A stretch of 10,336 bases of DNA from the NCBI GenBank assembly GCA_015688915.1, contig JAATGX010000101.1, positions 1 through 10,336 on the forward strand. The letters run 5' to 3'. Made by a program: the position numbers and the translations under genes. The first letter of the stretch is position 1. Every line of letters begins with the position of its first letter. Below, piece by piece: positions 1 to 6,125 of this stretch. Below the pieces are notes generated by a model. It saw nothing but the letters and a program-made list of their open reading frames with translations, did not search any database and was not told the DNA's origin. The stretch comes from Desulfuromonadales bacterium. Its GTDB lineage: Bacteria; Desulfobacterota; Desulfuromonadia; Geobacterales; Pseudopelobacteraceae.

Positions 1-48
1 ACCCTCAGCTTGGAAGGCTGACGCTCTAGCCAACTGAGCTACTCCCGC
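1..48 (-). tRNA. tRNA-Gly(TCC), 5' portion only
   Basis: On the minus strand the gene begins with GCGGGAG at 48-42 and continues through a D-arm and anticodon arm. The anticodon loop CTTCCAA places anticodon TCC at 14-12. The variable region, T-arm and 3' acceptor strand lie beyond the window start, so this is a partial gene. It is the third tRNA of a minus-strand cluster, after Thr and Tyr. Confidence 0.93.
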
Positions 49-154
49 ATACTCCAGACGAAGACGTTTGGAAACCGCCCAGCCTCACTCTTACCAGTTC
101 ATGCGACTATGTCTCCTGGATTCAAGCACTGCTGCCGCTTTCCGATGATTTATG

Positions 155-240
155 TGGTGGAGGGAGGAGGATTCGAACCTCCGAAGTCGTACGACGACAG
201 ATTTACAGTCTGTTCCCTTTGGCCGCTCGGGAATCCCTCC
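155..240 (-). tRNA. tRNA-Tyr(GTA)
   Basis: The minus strand reads GGAGGGA at the 5' end (240) and TCCCTCC-A-CCA at the 3' end (155), giving a perfect 7 bp acceptor stem with encoded CCA. The anticodon is GTA at 206-204. A long variable arm, as in bacterial class II tRNA-Tyr, and the TTCGAATC T-loop region are present. Length is 86 nt with CCA. It sits 25 bp downstream of tRNA-Thr and about 106 bp upstream of tRNA-Gly; the latter spacer shows no other feature. Confidence 0.97.
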
Positions 241-265
241 AGGGAGAATCGTATTCCGGGTTACG

Positions 266-341
266 TGGAGCTGGCGATGGGACTCGAACCCGCAACCTGC
301 TGATTACAAGTCAGCTGCTCTACCAATTGAGCTACGCCAGC
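266..341 (-). tRNA. tRNA-Thr(TGT)
   Basis: The minus strand reads GCTGGCG at 341-335, pairing with CGCCAGC, followed by discriminator T and an encoded CCA ending at 266. The anticodon loop CTTGTAA gives TGT at 308-306. Length is 76 nt with CCA and the T-loop GGTTCGAGTCC is canonical. It is the first tRNA of the cluster and follows the promoter at 377-405. Confidence 0.97.
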
Positions 342-376
342 GCGACAAATCAACTGACCAGAAAGCCGAAATTGTT

Positions 377-405
377 TATTTAAAGAAAAATGGCGTCAGA
401 GTCAA
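377..405 (-). promoter_or_regulatory. Predicted sigma-70 promoter of the tRNA cluster
   Basis: Minus strand: -35 TTGACT (405-400), 17 bp spacer, -10 TAAATA (382-377). The start point would fall near 370, giving a leader of about 30 nt before tRNA-Thr. It lies directly downstream of the rpoH terminator, so the cluster should be transcribed independently of rpoH. Assigned by eye only. Confidence 0.6.
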
Positions 406-415
406 GCCTTTTTTT

Positions 416-460
416 ACGAAACAAAAAACAAAATGCGCCATCCCGAACGAGACGACGCAT
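416..460 (-). terminator. Rho-independent terminator of rpoH
   Basis: Downstream of the rpoH stop on the minus strand, ATGCGTCGTCTC (460-449) pairs with GGGATGGCGCAT (444-433) over 12 positions, including G-T wobbles, around a GTTC loop. It is followed at once by a T-rich run at 432-421 (TTTTGTTTTTTG). Placed 23 nt after the stop, it separates rpoH from the tRNA promoter. Confidence 0.85.
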
Positions 461-483
461 CGCCACACCGCACCAACAGGACG

Positions 484-1332
484 TTACGCGGCAGCCAACA
501 TAGGTGAAAGAGAGTGCTTCATCTTTTTTAACGCCCCCTCTTCAATCTGCCGCACACGCTCCCGCGAGATGGAAAAATGGCTGGCTATTTCCTGAAGCGT
601 CAGCGGCTCATCAGCGGTAATGCGATGTTCGACAACAAAGCGTTCTTTCTCGTTGAGAAGCGTCATGGCCTGCGCCACCTGCACCTGTAGTTGCTGCTTC
701 GCCTGGAACTCGGCCAACAGATCCTCCTGGTTCAGCCGGTCATCAACAAGATTTTCAAGGCCCGTCAACCCATCGCTGCCCGGTATTTCCGCATCCAGCG
801 AAACCTCTCCCTGAAGGCGCTGTTCCATTTCCACAACATCCTGATCCGTAACGTCAAGCGCCTGGGCCGCGGTATGGGTATCGTTCTCGCCGCCACCCAA
901 CATGCGAATGGCGTTTTTGGCTTCACGGAGCTTGAAAAAGAGTTTGCGCTGAGCCTGGGTAGTACCGATCTTGAGGAGGCTCCAGGCGGATATGATGTGA
1001 TTCTGGATATACGCCCGAATCCACCAGACCGCATAGGAGATGAGACGGATCCCCTTATGGGGGTTGAACTTACGCACCGCCTGCATAAGCCCGATGTTGC
1101 CCTCCTGGATCAGGTCGAGCATTTTGAGCCCATAGTGGCGATATTCCGCGGCCACCTTGACCACAAAACGAAGATTCGCGGTAATCAGCGTATGGGCAGA
1201 TCCCAAGTCCCTTTCCTCAAAGAATTTAACCGCATGGCGATGTTCATCCTCTTCGCTCAGTACGGGGAACTTACGAATCTCGGCCAGATAGAGCGACAGA
1301 CTGTCAGCAACAACCGGCAGACGTGCAACCAT
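484..1332 (-). CDS. rpoH: RNA polymerase heat-shock sigma factor RpoH (sigma-32)
   Basis: Group 3 sigma factor that directs core RNA polymerase to heat-shock promoters. The 282 aa product has region 2 with DLIQEGNIGLMQAVRKFNP (73-91) and ISYAVWWIRAYIQ (98-110). It carries the RpoH-specific box QRKLFFKLR (128-136), almost identical to that of E. coli sigma-32. The region 4.2 helix-turn-helix lies at 245-272 (LTLQEIASHFSISRERVRQI). Length matches the family (about 280 aa). I chose ATG 1332 rather than the in-frame ATG at 1374: a strong AAAGGAG precedes it, and the longer start would lie inside the predicted CIRCE. Upstream are a promoter and a CIRCE operator, implying HrcA control; downstream is a strong terminator, so the gene is probably monocistronic. 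Confidence 0.97.
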   Translation of the reverse strand: MVARLPVVADSLSLYLAEIRKFPVLSEEDEHRHAVKFFEERDLGSAHTLITANLRFVVKVAAEYRHYGLKMLDLIQEGNIGLMQAVRKFNPHKGIRLISYAVWWIRAYIQNHIISAWSLLKIGTTQAQRKLFFKLREAKNAIRMLGGGENDTHTAAQALDVTDQDVVEMEQRLQGEVSLDAEIPGSDGLTGLENLVDDRLNQEDLLAEFQAKQQLQVQVAQAMTLLNEKERFVVEHRITADEPLTLQEIASHFSISRERVRQIEEGALKKMKHSLSPMLAAA

Positions 1333-1367
1333 AACTCGATCTCCTTTTATTTCATACGGAATGAGCG

Positions 1368-1394
1368 TTAGCACTCTCGACGCCAGACTGCTAA
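1368..1394 (-). promoter_or_regulatory. CIRCE element (HrcA operator) upstream of rpoH
   Basis: Plus-strand reading is TTAGCACTC, nine bases, then GACTGCTAA. The CIRCE consensus is TTAGCACTC-N9-GAGTGCTAA, so 17 of 18 arm positions match and the 9 bp spacing is exact. It overlaps the predicted start point (about 1389) of the rpoH promoter and ends 35 bp before the rpoH start codon, a position where bound HrcA would block transcription. Confidence 0.88.
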
Positions 1395-1395
1395 T

Positions 1396-1424
1396 ACAAT
1401 AGCAACAGGCTATTGAAAAATCAA
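1396..1424 (-). promoter_or_regulatory. Predicted sigma-70 promoter of rpoH (extended -10)
   Basis: Minus strand: -35 TTGATT (1424-1419), 17 bp spacer, -10 TATTGT (1401-1396), with TG at 1404-1403 forming an extended -10. The inferred start near 1389 falls inside the CIRCE, consistent with repression by HrcA. Assigned by eye. Confidence 0.6.
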
Positions 1425-1460
1425 GTTTGTTTTTTTCGCCAAGGCTTTCTCCGGAGGAAT

Positions 1461-2066
1461 TCAGGGTTCCGGACGGGACGCCTCTCCGTGGTGTTTTTCA
1501 AAACAGGCAGGGCAGATACCGTGACTGAAATATGCATCGGAATGCTCAGAAATGAATTTTTCCAGTTGCTGCCAATAATCACCGTCATCACGGATTTTTT
1601 TGCAATACATGCAGATAGGGATAATCCCCTCCAACTGCTTGACCTTGGCCTGGGCGGCCCGCAAGGAATTTTCCACCCGCATTTTCTCCTCCAGCGATTC
1701 AACCATGGTATTGAATGCCTCTGCAAAGTCACCCATGAAGTGAACACGCTGGCTGAAGTCGCCCGCAGCTATCTGTCCCGTTTGCCAGGTAAGATGAAGA
1801 AGATTGGCCTGAAGCTGTTTGAAAGGAGAGGCAAGCAGATTATGGGGCGGCGGCACCACCTCCAGGTTCCCTTCCGCCAGGGATTGAATAAAGTCACGCA
1901 CTTCACCGAACGAGACAACAAGGCGGTCAACTGTTTCGCACAACCGCTTCAGGGCCGGATCGAGGTCACTTCCATAGTCGACGATATGTGCGGATTCGCC
2001 GCGCAGAAGACGTGACAACTGGTCGCCGAGCAGCTCTACCACTACCTTGGCACTATCATGTGACAT
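1461..2066 (-). CDS. Soluble HAMP-like signalling protein with C-terminal paired CxxC module
   Basis: This 201 aa protein has no signal peptide or membrane segment. Residues about 37-126 read as one or two HAMP-like helical units (ETVDRLVVSFGEVRDFIQSLAEGNLE, then QTGQIAAGDFSQRVHFMGDFAEAFNTMVESL), followed by a short coiled coil (120-147). The C-terminal module contains C152-x2-C155 in PICMYCKKIRDDGDYWQQLE and C185-x2-C188 in HGICPACF. I recall this tail from many bacterial sensor and response-regulator proteins; the four cysteines suggest metal or redox sensing, but its function is not settled. The gene starts 9 bp after the V4R stop, so the two are probably co-transcribed. No histidine kinase, GGDEF or methyl-accepting domain is present, so its output is unknown. 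Confidence 0.75.
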   Translation of the reverse strand: MSHDSAKVVVELLGDQLSRLLRGESAHIVDYGSDLDPALKRLCETVDRLVVSFGEVRDFIQSLAEGNLEVVPPPHNLLASPFKQLQANLLHLTWQTGQIAAGDFSQRVHFMGDFAEAFNTMVESLEEKMRVENSLRAAQAKVKQLEGIIPICMYCKKIRDDGDYWQQLEKFISEHSDAYFSHGICPACFEKHHGEASRPEP

Positions 2067-2075
2067 GGCGATCTC

Positions 2076-2597
2076 TCATGACAATGCCGTTGCCTTGAAA
2101 CGGCACGTCCGCTCTCCGGACGCCCAGCAGTCTATTTCGCGGACCTCGAACTCCCGTCCGGTATATACCTCCAACACACCGGCAATAAAGCCTTCATCGT
2201 ACTCGCACACCGTTTCATCGGCAGGTGGAAGACCGGAGCAGTCAAGGTCCTCTCCCACGGTCAGAATAAACTCCATTTTCTCGAAATCGGTCTTTTCAAC
2301 TCTCAGGATGCCGATTTTGAGAAACTGCAATTTTTCCTGCAATTCCGCCACGAATTGATTAAATGGCAGCAAACGATCAAGGATATTGTTGCAGAATTCC
2401 GTCCCGGCCAATTTACCCGCCTCCCGGAGCAGCTCGCGTGAACGTTCCACGGACAGATGTCTGTTCAGCACATCCCGCAACGTATACTGCATCAACCGGT
2501 ACACAGCCACATTTACCTGGTTGCCGAGGTTTGGACGTCCCTCTTCTATATTACCCAGATCTTTCCATTGGAACCGGTAAGGATTGCTCTTGGACAT
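2076..2597 (-). CDS. V4R (4-vinyl reductase-like) domain small-molecule sensor protein
   Basis: The 173 aa product is essentially a single V4R domain, the ligand-binding fold also found at the N terminus of XylR/DmpR-type regulators. The C-terminal signature is clear: YDEGFIAGVLEVYTGREFEV, then EIDCWASGERTCRFKA, with the family's conserved C, G and C positions. No DNA-binding, AAA+ or kinase domain is attached, so it is a stand-alone sensor. The ATG at 2597 is chosen because GAGGGGGAG lies just before it; the in-frame ATG 12 bp upstream lacks such a site. It is followed after 9 bp by the HAMP/CxxC gene, which may relay its signal. Ligand unknown; an aromatic or other hydrophobic compound would fit the family. 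Confidence 0.82.
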   Translation of the reverse strand: MSKSNPYRFQWKDLGNIEEGRPNLGNQVNVAVYRLMQYTLRDVLNRHLSVERSRELLREAGKLAGTEFCNNILDRLLPFNQFVAELQEKLQFLKIGILRVEKTDFEKMEFILTVGEDLDCSGLPPADETVCEYDEGFIAGVLEVYTGREFEVREIDCWASGERTCRFKATALS

Positions 2598-2642
2598 ACT
2601 CCCCCTCACATCATGAGATGCCTGTAACGTTATCTCAATAAA

Positions 2643-2657
2643 CGTATCAATGCAATC
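2643..2657. repeat. 15-mer repeat, copy 1 (upstream of the V4R gene)
   Basis: The plus strand reads CGTATCAATGCAATC; the second copy at 4350-4364 differs at a single base. This copy ends 45 bp upstream of the V4R start codon. It could be a shared regulator site or part of a promoter; no convincing -35/-10 pair could be fixed around it. Confidence 0.4.
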
Positions 2658-2696
2658 TCCACGAGCGATAACATTGGACTTCGCCGGAAATCCCGG

Positions 2697-4301
2697 CTAC
2701 CCCTTGCCCGCCAGTCGTTTCCATCCCGCTCCGGCCAACTCCACCAGGCCGTTTATGGTACGGGTATAAAACTTACGAACCGGCATCTGATTGACCATGA
2801 TACCCTCACCGACCCGTTCGACGGAGACCGCGTCGCCGGCACTGAAGGCAGATACCTGGTCGCTATATTCTCCGCCGACACCGAAGAGAAAATTGTATTT
2901 GGCCCCATTGAAGCGGCAGGCTACGATCAGAATGACCGCTTCGGGCTGGCCCGACCGGTGATGAAAGCGAGTTGTGGAGGTCACGAAAGCGCCTTCCGCG
3001 GGAGACCCGGCGGCCAGCAGGGAATCAAGAGTAACATTCCGCGGCTTGAGCCTGCCCAGGGAGGGCAGGCCCCACGGCTTGAAGGATTCATGGGCGCGGG
3101 AGCCATAATGATCGCTCCGCTCCAGCAGCACCACCACATTGTTGTTGATTGGTCCCCCGATGGAATGGGATAGACCGGCTCTGAAACCGCGCTCCCTGAT
3201 CAGGCGGTGGTTTTCGACGATCTGGATCATGCCGGTGGCGCCAAGAGGGTGGCCGCGTCCTTTCAGCCCGCCGGTCAGGTTGGTTGGAAACGCCCCGTTC
3301 GGCCCGGTCAGGGTGTCGTCAAGCAATGCGTCCATCAGGCGGCTGCGACTGACGATCCCCAGGTCCACCAGGTTGATGGGGCCAAAACCATTGAAAGGAT
3401 CGTGCATGTTGACGTGCAGTTTTCCCGAGAGAGAGCGGATATCCCTGATGCCGGCCATGCCGTAAGCATAGCCGGCTGCGATGACCGTGGCCGGAAAGGA
3501 GTGGAAATAATTGCGATCGGCAATGGTAGGAATATCGGTGGCGCTCCCCACACCGCTGACCAGCACATCCTGCGGCTTCGCCGTCAGAATGACCGCAGCC
3601 ATGCCGTCGGACATGGGACAGTAATCGTGGTAGCGCAGGGGATACCAGTAACGGTAATTCTTACCGCTGGCTATCTGACGGTAATACTCTTCCACCTCAA
3701 GGGGAAATCGCAAGTGGGCATCCTGGTTCTGGGCGGCAAAACGCTGGCTGCGACCGGTCAGCATGGCGGAATAGGCGGTCCACTCCTCGTCGGTGAGCCC
3801 CAGCTTTTCCTTGAGCGCCCGCGCCACCAGCGCCCCGCAGGCCGGCATGGTCAGACCGAATTCGGATTCGTCGCGGTCGATAACCCCGGCGATGATACGG
3901 GTCGATTCCAGTGTCGAAACATCACTCATCTTCTGAACGCCGATTGCCAGGACATGATCGTGGCGCCCCGAGGCAACCTCCAGGTAGGCGTTCTCAAAGG
4001 CCGATGCACCGGAGGAGGATGCCGTGTCGATCAGCACCGACTTGGCACCCGAGATGCCCAGGATGCCGGCTATCTTGGCCGCGGTATTATCCACACCGGA
4101 GAAGGCGGCCGGATTCTGGCTCCCCACCACCACCGCCTCGATGTCACGCCGCCTGACCGGGCTGCCGCTGAAGACCTCACCGCACCGTTCGGCCATCTCC
4201 AGGAAGGAAAGGTTCGCTTTGTCCTTACCGTTATAGCGCCCCACCGGCGCCATCCAGGATGCTGCCACGTAAACCTGACGGGGACGAAAGGTCGTGTCCA
4301 T
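2697..4301 (-). CDS. Thiolase-fold protein lacking catalytic cysteines, with C-terminal OB-fold-like domain
   Basis: 534 aa. Residues about 8-395 form a thiolase (SCP-x/archaeal-type) fold. Visible motifs are VASGRHDHVLAIGVQKMS (109-126), CPMSDGMAAVIL (228-239), HDPF (300-303, matching the HDCF/HDAF loop), GGLKGRGHPLGATG (344-357) and HSIGG (379-383). The nucleophile loop reads DTASSSG (92-98), with Ser95 where Cys is expected. Neither HDPF nor S380-I-G supplies the second catalytic Cys. Residues about 415-534 are an extra beta-rich segment that could be a DUF35-like OB fold without zinc ribbon. Usual thiolases are about 390 aa. ATG 4301 is preceded by GAGGAG at 7 nt, favoured over a TTG at 4316. 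It follows a dehydrogenase gene, with a terminator between. Condensing, retro-aldol or non-catalytic roles are all possible. Confidence 0.8.
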   Translation of the reverse strand: MDTTFRPRQVYVAASWMAPVGRYNGKDKANLSFLEMAERCGEVFSGSPVRRRDIEAVVVGSQNPAAFSGVDNTAAKIAGILGISGAKSVLIDTASSSGASAFENAYLEVASGRHDHVLAIGVQKMSDVSTLESTRIIAGVIDRDESEFGLTMPACGALVARALKEKLGLTDEEWTAYSAMLTGRSQRFAAQNQDAHLRFPLEVEEYYRQIASGKNYRYWYPLRYHDYCPMSDGMAAVILTAKPQDVLVSGVGSATDIPTIADRNYFHSFPATVIAAGYAYGMAGIRDIRSLSGKLHVNMHDPFNGFGPINLVDLGIVSRSRLMDALLDDTLTGPNGAFPTNLTGGLKGRGHPLGATGMIQIVENHRLIRERGFRAGLSHSIGGPINNNVVVLLERSDHYGSRAHESFKPWGLPSLGRLKPRNVTLDSLLAAGSPAEGAFVTSTTRFHHRSGQPEAVILIVACRFNGAKYNFLFGVGGEYSDQVSAFSAGDAVSVERVGEGIMVNQMPVRKFYTRTINGLVELAGAGWKRLAGKG

Positions 4302-4322
4302 GATGGTACTCCTCAAAATAAA

Positions 4323-4343
4323 AGGCGCCCTACCTGGGCGCCT
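4323..4343 (-). terminator. Intrinsic terminator or attenuator between dehydrogenase and thiolase genes
   Basis: Minus strand: AGGCGCCC, loop AGGTA, GGGCGCCT form a perfect 8 bp GC-rich stem. It is followed by TTTTATTTT, running directly into the GAGGAG Shine-Dalgarno of the thiolase gene. It starts 35 nt after the dehydrogenase stop. With no room for a promoter after it, thiolase expression must pass through this hairpin. Confidence 0.8.
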
Positions 4344-4349
4344 CTAAAC

Positions 4350-4364
4350 CGTATCAATACAATC
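4350..4364. repeat. 15-mer repeat, copy 2 (upstream of the thiolase-like gene)
   Basis: The plus strand reads CGTATCAATACAATC, one mismatch from the copy at 2643-2657. It contains the near-palindrome GTATCAATAC and lies 48 bp upstream of the thiolase-like start codon, just before the terminator hairpin. The spacing to the next gene is nearly the same as for copy 1. Confidence 0.4.
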
Positions 4365-4378
4365 AGCGTCGCTCAAAC

Positions 4379-5245
4379 CTATTTACGCAGCACTTTGATA
4401 ACCGCCGAGAAGTCTTCCTCACCCCAACCGGCCTCGACCGCCTCTTCGTACACCTTGCTGGCGGCCTCGGCGGCGGGAAGCGTCAAACCGACCAGGCGGG
4501 CGGCGTTCATGACCACATGCAATTGTTCGTGGACGTACTTGAGCGCCAAACTGCGGGAGAAATCTCCCCGGGCCATGGCGCGCCCCTTGAGGTGAAACAG
4601 CGGTGAAGCAACCCCGCGGGTGTCAAGCACCTCCAGGATTTTGTCGGCATTGAAGCCCATCTTTTCGCCGAAGACCAACCCTTCGGCCAGAACCTGTACC
4701 AGTTCGGCCTGCACCAGGTTGACGATGAACTTCATCTTCGATGCATCTCCGACCTGGCCGACATGGATGATGTTAAGGCCGAAAAATGAGAAGGCTTCCC
4801 GGCACTTGCCAACCAGCGAGGGATCTCCGCCGGTAATGATGGTCAACAGCCCGTTGGCCGCATGATCCTTACTGCCCCAGACCGGCGCATCCAGATAGAG
4901 TACCTTTTTCCTGTCCGACTCATCGGACATCTTCATGGTGGTTTCCAGGGAGTGGGAGCCCATGTCGGCCAGGATCGTACCGGCATCGATACCGGCCAGA
5001 ATACCGTTCTCTCCGAAAAACAGTTCGCCCAGTTCATCCCCTTCAGGAACAATGGAGATCACCAGATCGCGGCCCTTGGCGGCTTCGGCGGCGGATGCCG
5101 CCCCCTGTGCTCCCAGCGCAACCAAGTCTGCAACCGCATTCTGGTTGCTGTCAAAAACGGTCAACTCATAGCTTCCCTTGATCAGGTTGGCGGCCATGTG
5201 CCTGCCAACAGTACCAAGTCCGATGAATCCGATTTTTCTCAACAT
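4379..5245 (-). CDS. NAD(P)-dependent beta-hydroxyacid dehydrogenase (HIBADH / GLYR family)
   Basis: 288 aa, the normal length for this family of cytosolic 3-hydroxyacid dehydrogenases and glyoxylate/succinic-semialdehyde reductases. The N-terminal Rossmann fold has IGFIGLGTVG (5-14). Asp32 at the end of the second strand suggests preference for NAD(H), unlike the NADPH-binding Asn-Arg of plant GLYR. The substrate loop DAPVWGSK (119-126) matches the family DAPVSGxx pattern; the GSK ending resembles GLYR-type enzymes. The catalytic lysine motif KMKFIVN gives Lys172 and Asn176. Start ATG 5245 is preceded by AGGAGG at 7 nt; an in-frame ATG at 5272 lacks this. A good promoter lies upstream and a terminator downstream. 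Substrate cannot be fixed from sequence; a link to the thiolase-like gene is suggested only by adjacency. Confidence 0.9.
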   Translation of the reverse strand: MLRKIGFIGLGTVGRHMAANLIKGSYELTVFDSNQNAVADLVALGAQGAASAAEAAKGRDLVISIVPEGDELGELFFGENGILAGIDAGTILADMGSHSLETTMKMSDESDRKKVLYLDAPVWGSKDHAANGLLTIITGGDPSLVGKCREAFSFFGLNIIHVGQVGDASKMKFIVNLVQAELVQVLAEGLVFGEKMGFNADKILEVLDTRGVASPLFHLKGRAMARGDFSRSLALKYVHEQLHVVMNAARLVGLTLPAAEAASKVYEEAVEAGWGEEDFSAVIKVLRK

Positions 5246-5293
5246 CAGTGCGCCTCCTGAAATAAAATCCATGTTTTCAAATAATGTTATACA

Positions 5294-5322
5294 ATTTTAC
5301 ACATAAAACAAGCGGCTGGCAA
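5294..5322 (-). promoter_or_regulatory. Predicted sigma-70 promoter of the dehydrogenase gene
   Basis: Minus strand: -35 TTGCCA (5322-5317), 17 bp spacer, -10 TAAAAT (5299-5294); each hexamer matches 5 of 6 consensus positions. The start would be near 5287, giving a leader of about 40 nt. The surrounding intergenic stretch (5246-5394) is AT-rich and I see no terminator for nth in it. Confidence 0.7.
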
Positions 5323-5394
5323 TATACAAATTAAAGAGGTTTTTTGAGATCTGACAGCGTCCTTCGGTATGTGAACAGCAGTGCAAATCGTTCC

Positions 5395-6051
5395 TTACCG
5401 GGATTTATTCACACCGATGCGTGGGCACAGTACGGCAAGACGGCAGGTTGAGCAAAGCGGCGACACCGGAAAACAGTGGTTCTGACCGAATGCCACCAAC
5501 AGGTCGTTGATCTCAATCCAGTACTCGTGCGGCAGGATTGCACGCAGTGCCATCTCGGTGGCATCCGGGGTTTTGGTGGTTACATAGCCCCAGCGATTGC
5601 AGATGCGGTGAACATGGGTATCGACGCAGATCCCCGGCTTGCCGAAGCCCAAGGTCAGCACCAGGTTGGCGGTTTTGCGCCCCACCCCCTTGAAGCCGAG
5701 GAGTTCGTCCATCTCATCCGGAACGTGTCCGCCATAATCGGCCATCAACTGGCGCGCGATTTCCCTGATCTGTTCCGCCTTGGTGCGGTAGAAGCCGGCC
5801 GGATAGATCATTCCGGCAATCTCTTCCGCCGTCAGGCTCTGCATCGCCTCCGGCGTATCTGCGCGCTGGAAAAGCCGGGCCGAAGCCAACGCCGTCACCT
5901 CGTCCTTGGTGCGCAGGGAAATGATGCAGGACACCAACACCTTGAACGGACTGCGGCCACTTTCGGCAACAATCGTCACGGCAGGCTTGCGCCAGTTCAG
6001 GTACTCTTCCCGAAGTATGGCAATAACCATGTGGATATCGTTCGGTTTCAT
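5395..6051 (-). CDS. nth: Endonuclease III (DNA glycosylase/AP lyase)
   Basis: Base-excision repair enzyme that removes oxidised pyrimidines and nicks the abasic site. The 218 aa product has the helix-hairpin-helix LLGFKGVGRKTAN (117-129) with catalytic Lys126, and VDTHVHRICNRWG (143-155) with catalytic Asp144. It ends with the complete [4Fe-4S] loop C193-x6-C200-x2-C203-x5-C209. The damage-recognition loop reads SCIISLRTKD (41-50), closer to the archaeal/Thermotoga SQRTKD type than to E. coli SAQATD. ATG 6051 gives the usual length but has no clear Shine-Dalgarno; ATG 6030 is an alternative. A longer open frame upstream runs through the intergenic region and is not credible as protein. The gene is divergent from the PHP phosphatase gene, 80 bp away. 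Confidence 0.95.
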   Translation of the reverse strand: MKPNDIHMVIAILREEYLNWRKPAVTIVAESGRSPFKVLVSCIISLRTKDEVTALASARLFQRADTPEAMQSLTAEEIAGMIYPAGFYRTKAEQIREIARQLMADYGGHVPDEMDELLGFKGVGRKTANLVLTLGFGKPGICVDTHVHRICNRWGYVTTKTPDATEMALRAILPHEYWIEINDLLVAFGQNHCFPVSPLCSTCRLAVLCPRIGVNKSR

Positions 6052-6059
6052 GGCACGGT

Positions 6060-6088
6060 ATAGTACCCGAACAAGCCTGGGCACGCAA
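6060..6088 (-). promoter_or_regulatory. Candidate nth promoter, near-leaderless
   Basis: Minus strand: -35 TTGCGT (6088-6083), 17 bp spacer, -10 TACTAT (6065-6060). Only 8 bp separate the -10 from ATG 6051, so the transcript would have a leader of 0-2 nt. This agrees with the lack of a Shine-Dalgarno. The -35 match is weak (3 of 6). Confidence 0.35.
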
Positions 6089-6096
6089 CAGATGGT

Positions 6097-6125
6097 TTTA
6101 CTTTTCAGCAGGCCGGGACTAGTAT
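6097..6125 (+). promoter_or_regulatory. Candidate promoter of the PHP phosphatase gene, near-leaderless
   Basis: Plus strand: -35 TTTACT (6097-6102), 17 bp spacer, -10 TAGTAT (6120-6125), each matching 4 of 6 consensus positions. The ATG at 6132 is 6 bp after the -10, about where transcription would start, so the mRNA would be leaderless or nearly so. Confidence 0.4.

Noticed and set aside
152..595. Plus-strand open frame crossing the tRNA genes
   Set aside because: It runs through two tRNAs, a promoter and a terminator on the opposite strand, so it is not a protein gene.
691..1371. A 226-codon plus-strand open frame opposite rpoH
   Set aside because: Antisense to an unambiguous sigma factor, no domain signature, and its end runs into the CIRCE region.
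2627..2655. Promoter TTGCAT-17-TAACGT before the V4R gene
   Set aside because: Both hexamers match only about half of consensus; kept only as the 15-mer repeat observation.
2683..2697. GCCGG/CCGGC hairpin at the thiolase stop codon as a terminator
   Set aside because: The stem is only 5 bp, overlaps the stop codon and has no following T-run.
4348..4376. Promoter TTGAGC-17-TACGGT just before the thiolase-like gene
   Set aside because: The -10 matches only 3 of 6 positions and transcripts from it would still meet the terminator hairpin at once.
3207..4595. A 462-codon plus-strand open frame opposite the thiolase-like gene and the end of the dehydrogenase gene
   Set aside because: Its translation has no recognisable domain and it lies entirely antisense to two genes with clear family motifs; long antisense frames are expected in GC-rich DNA.
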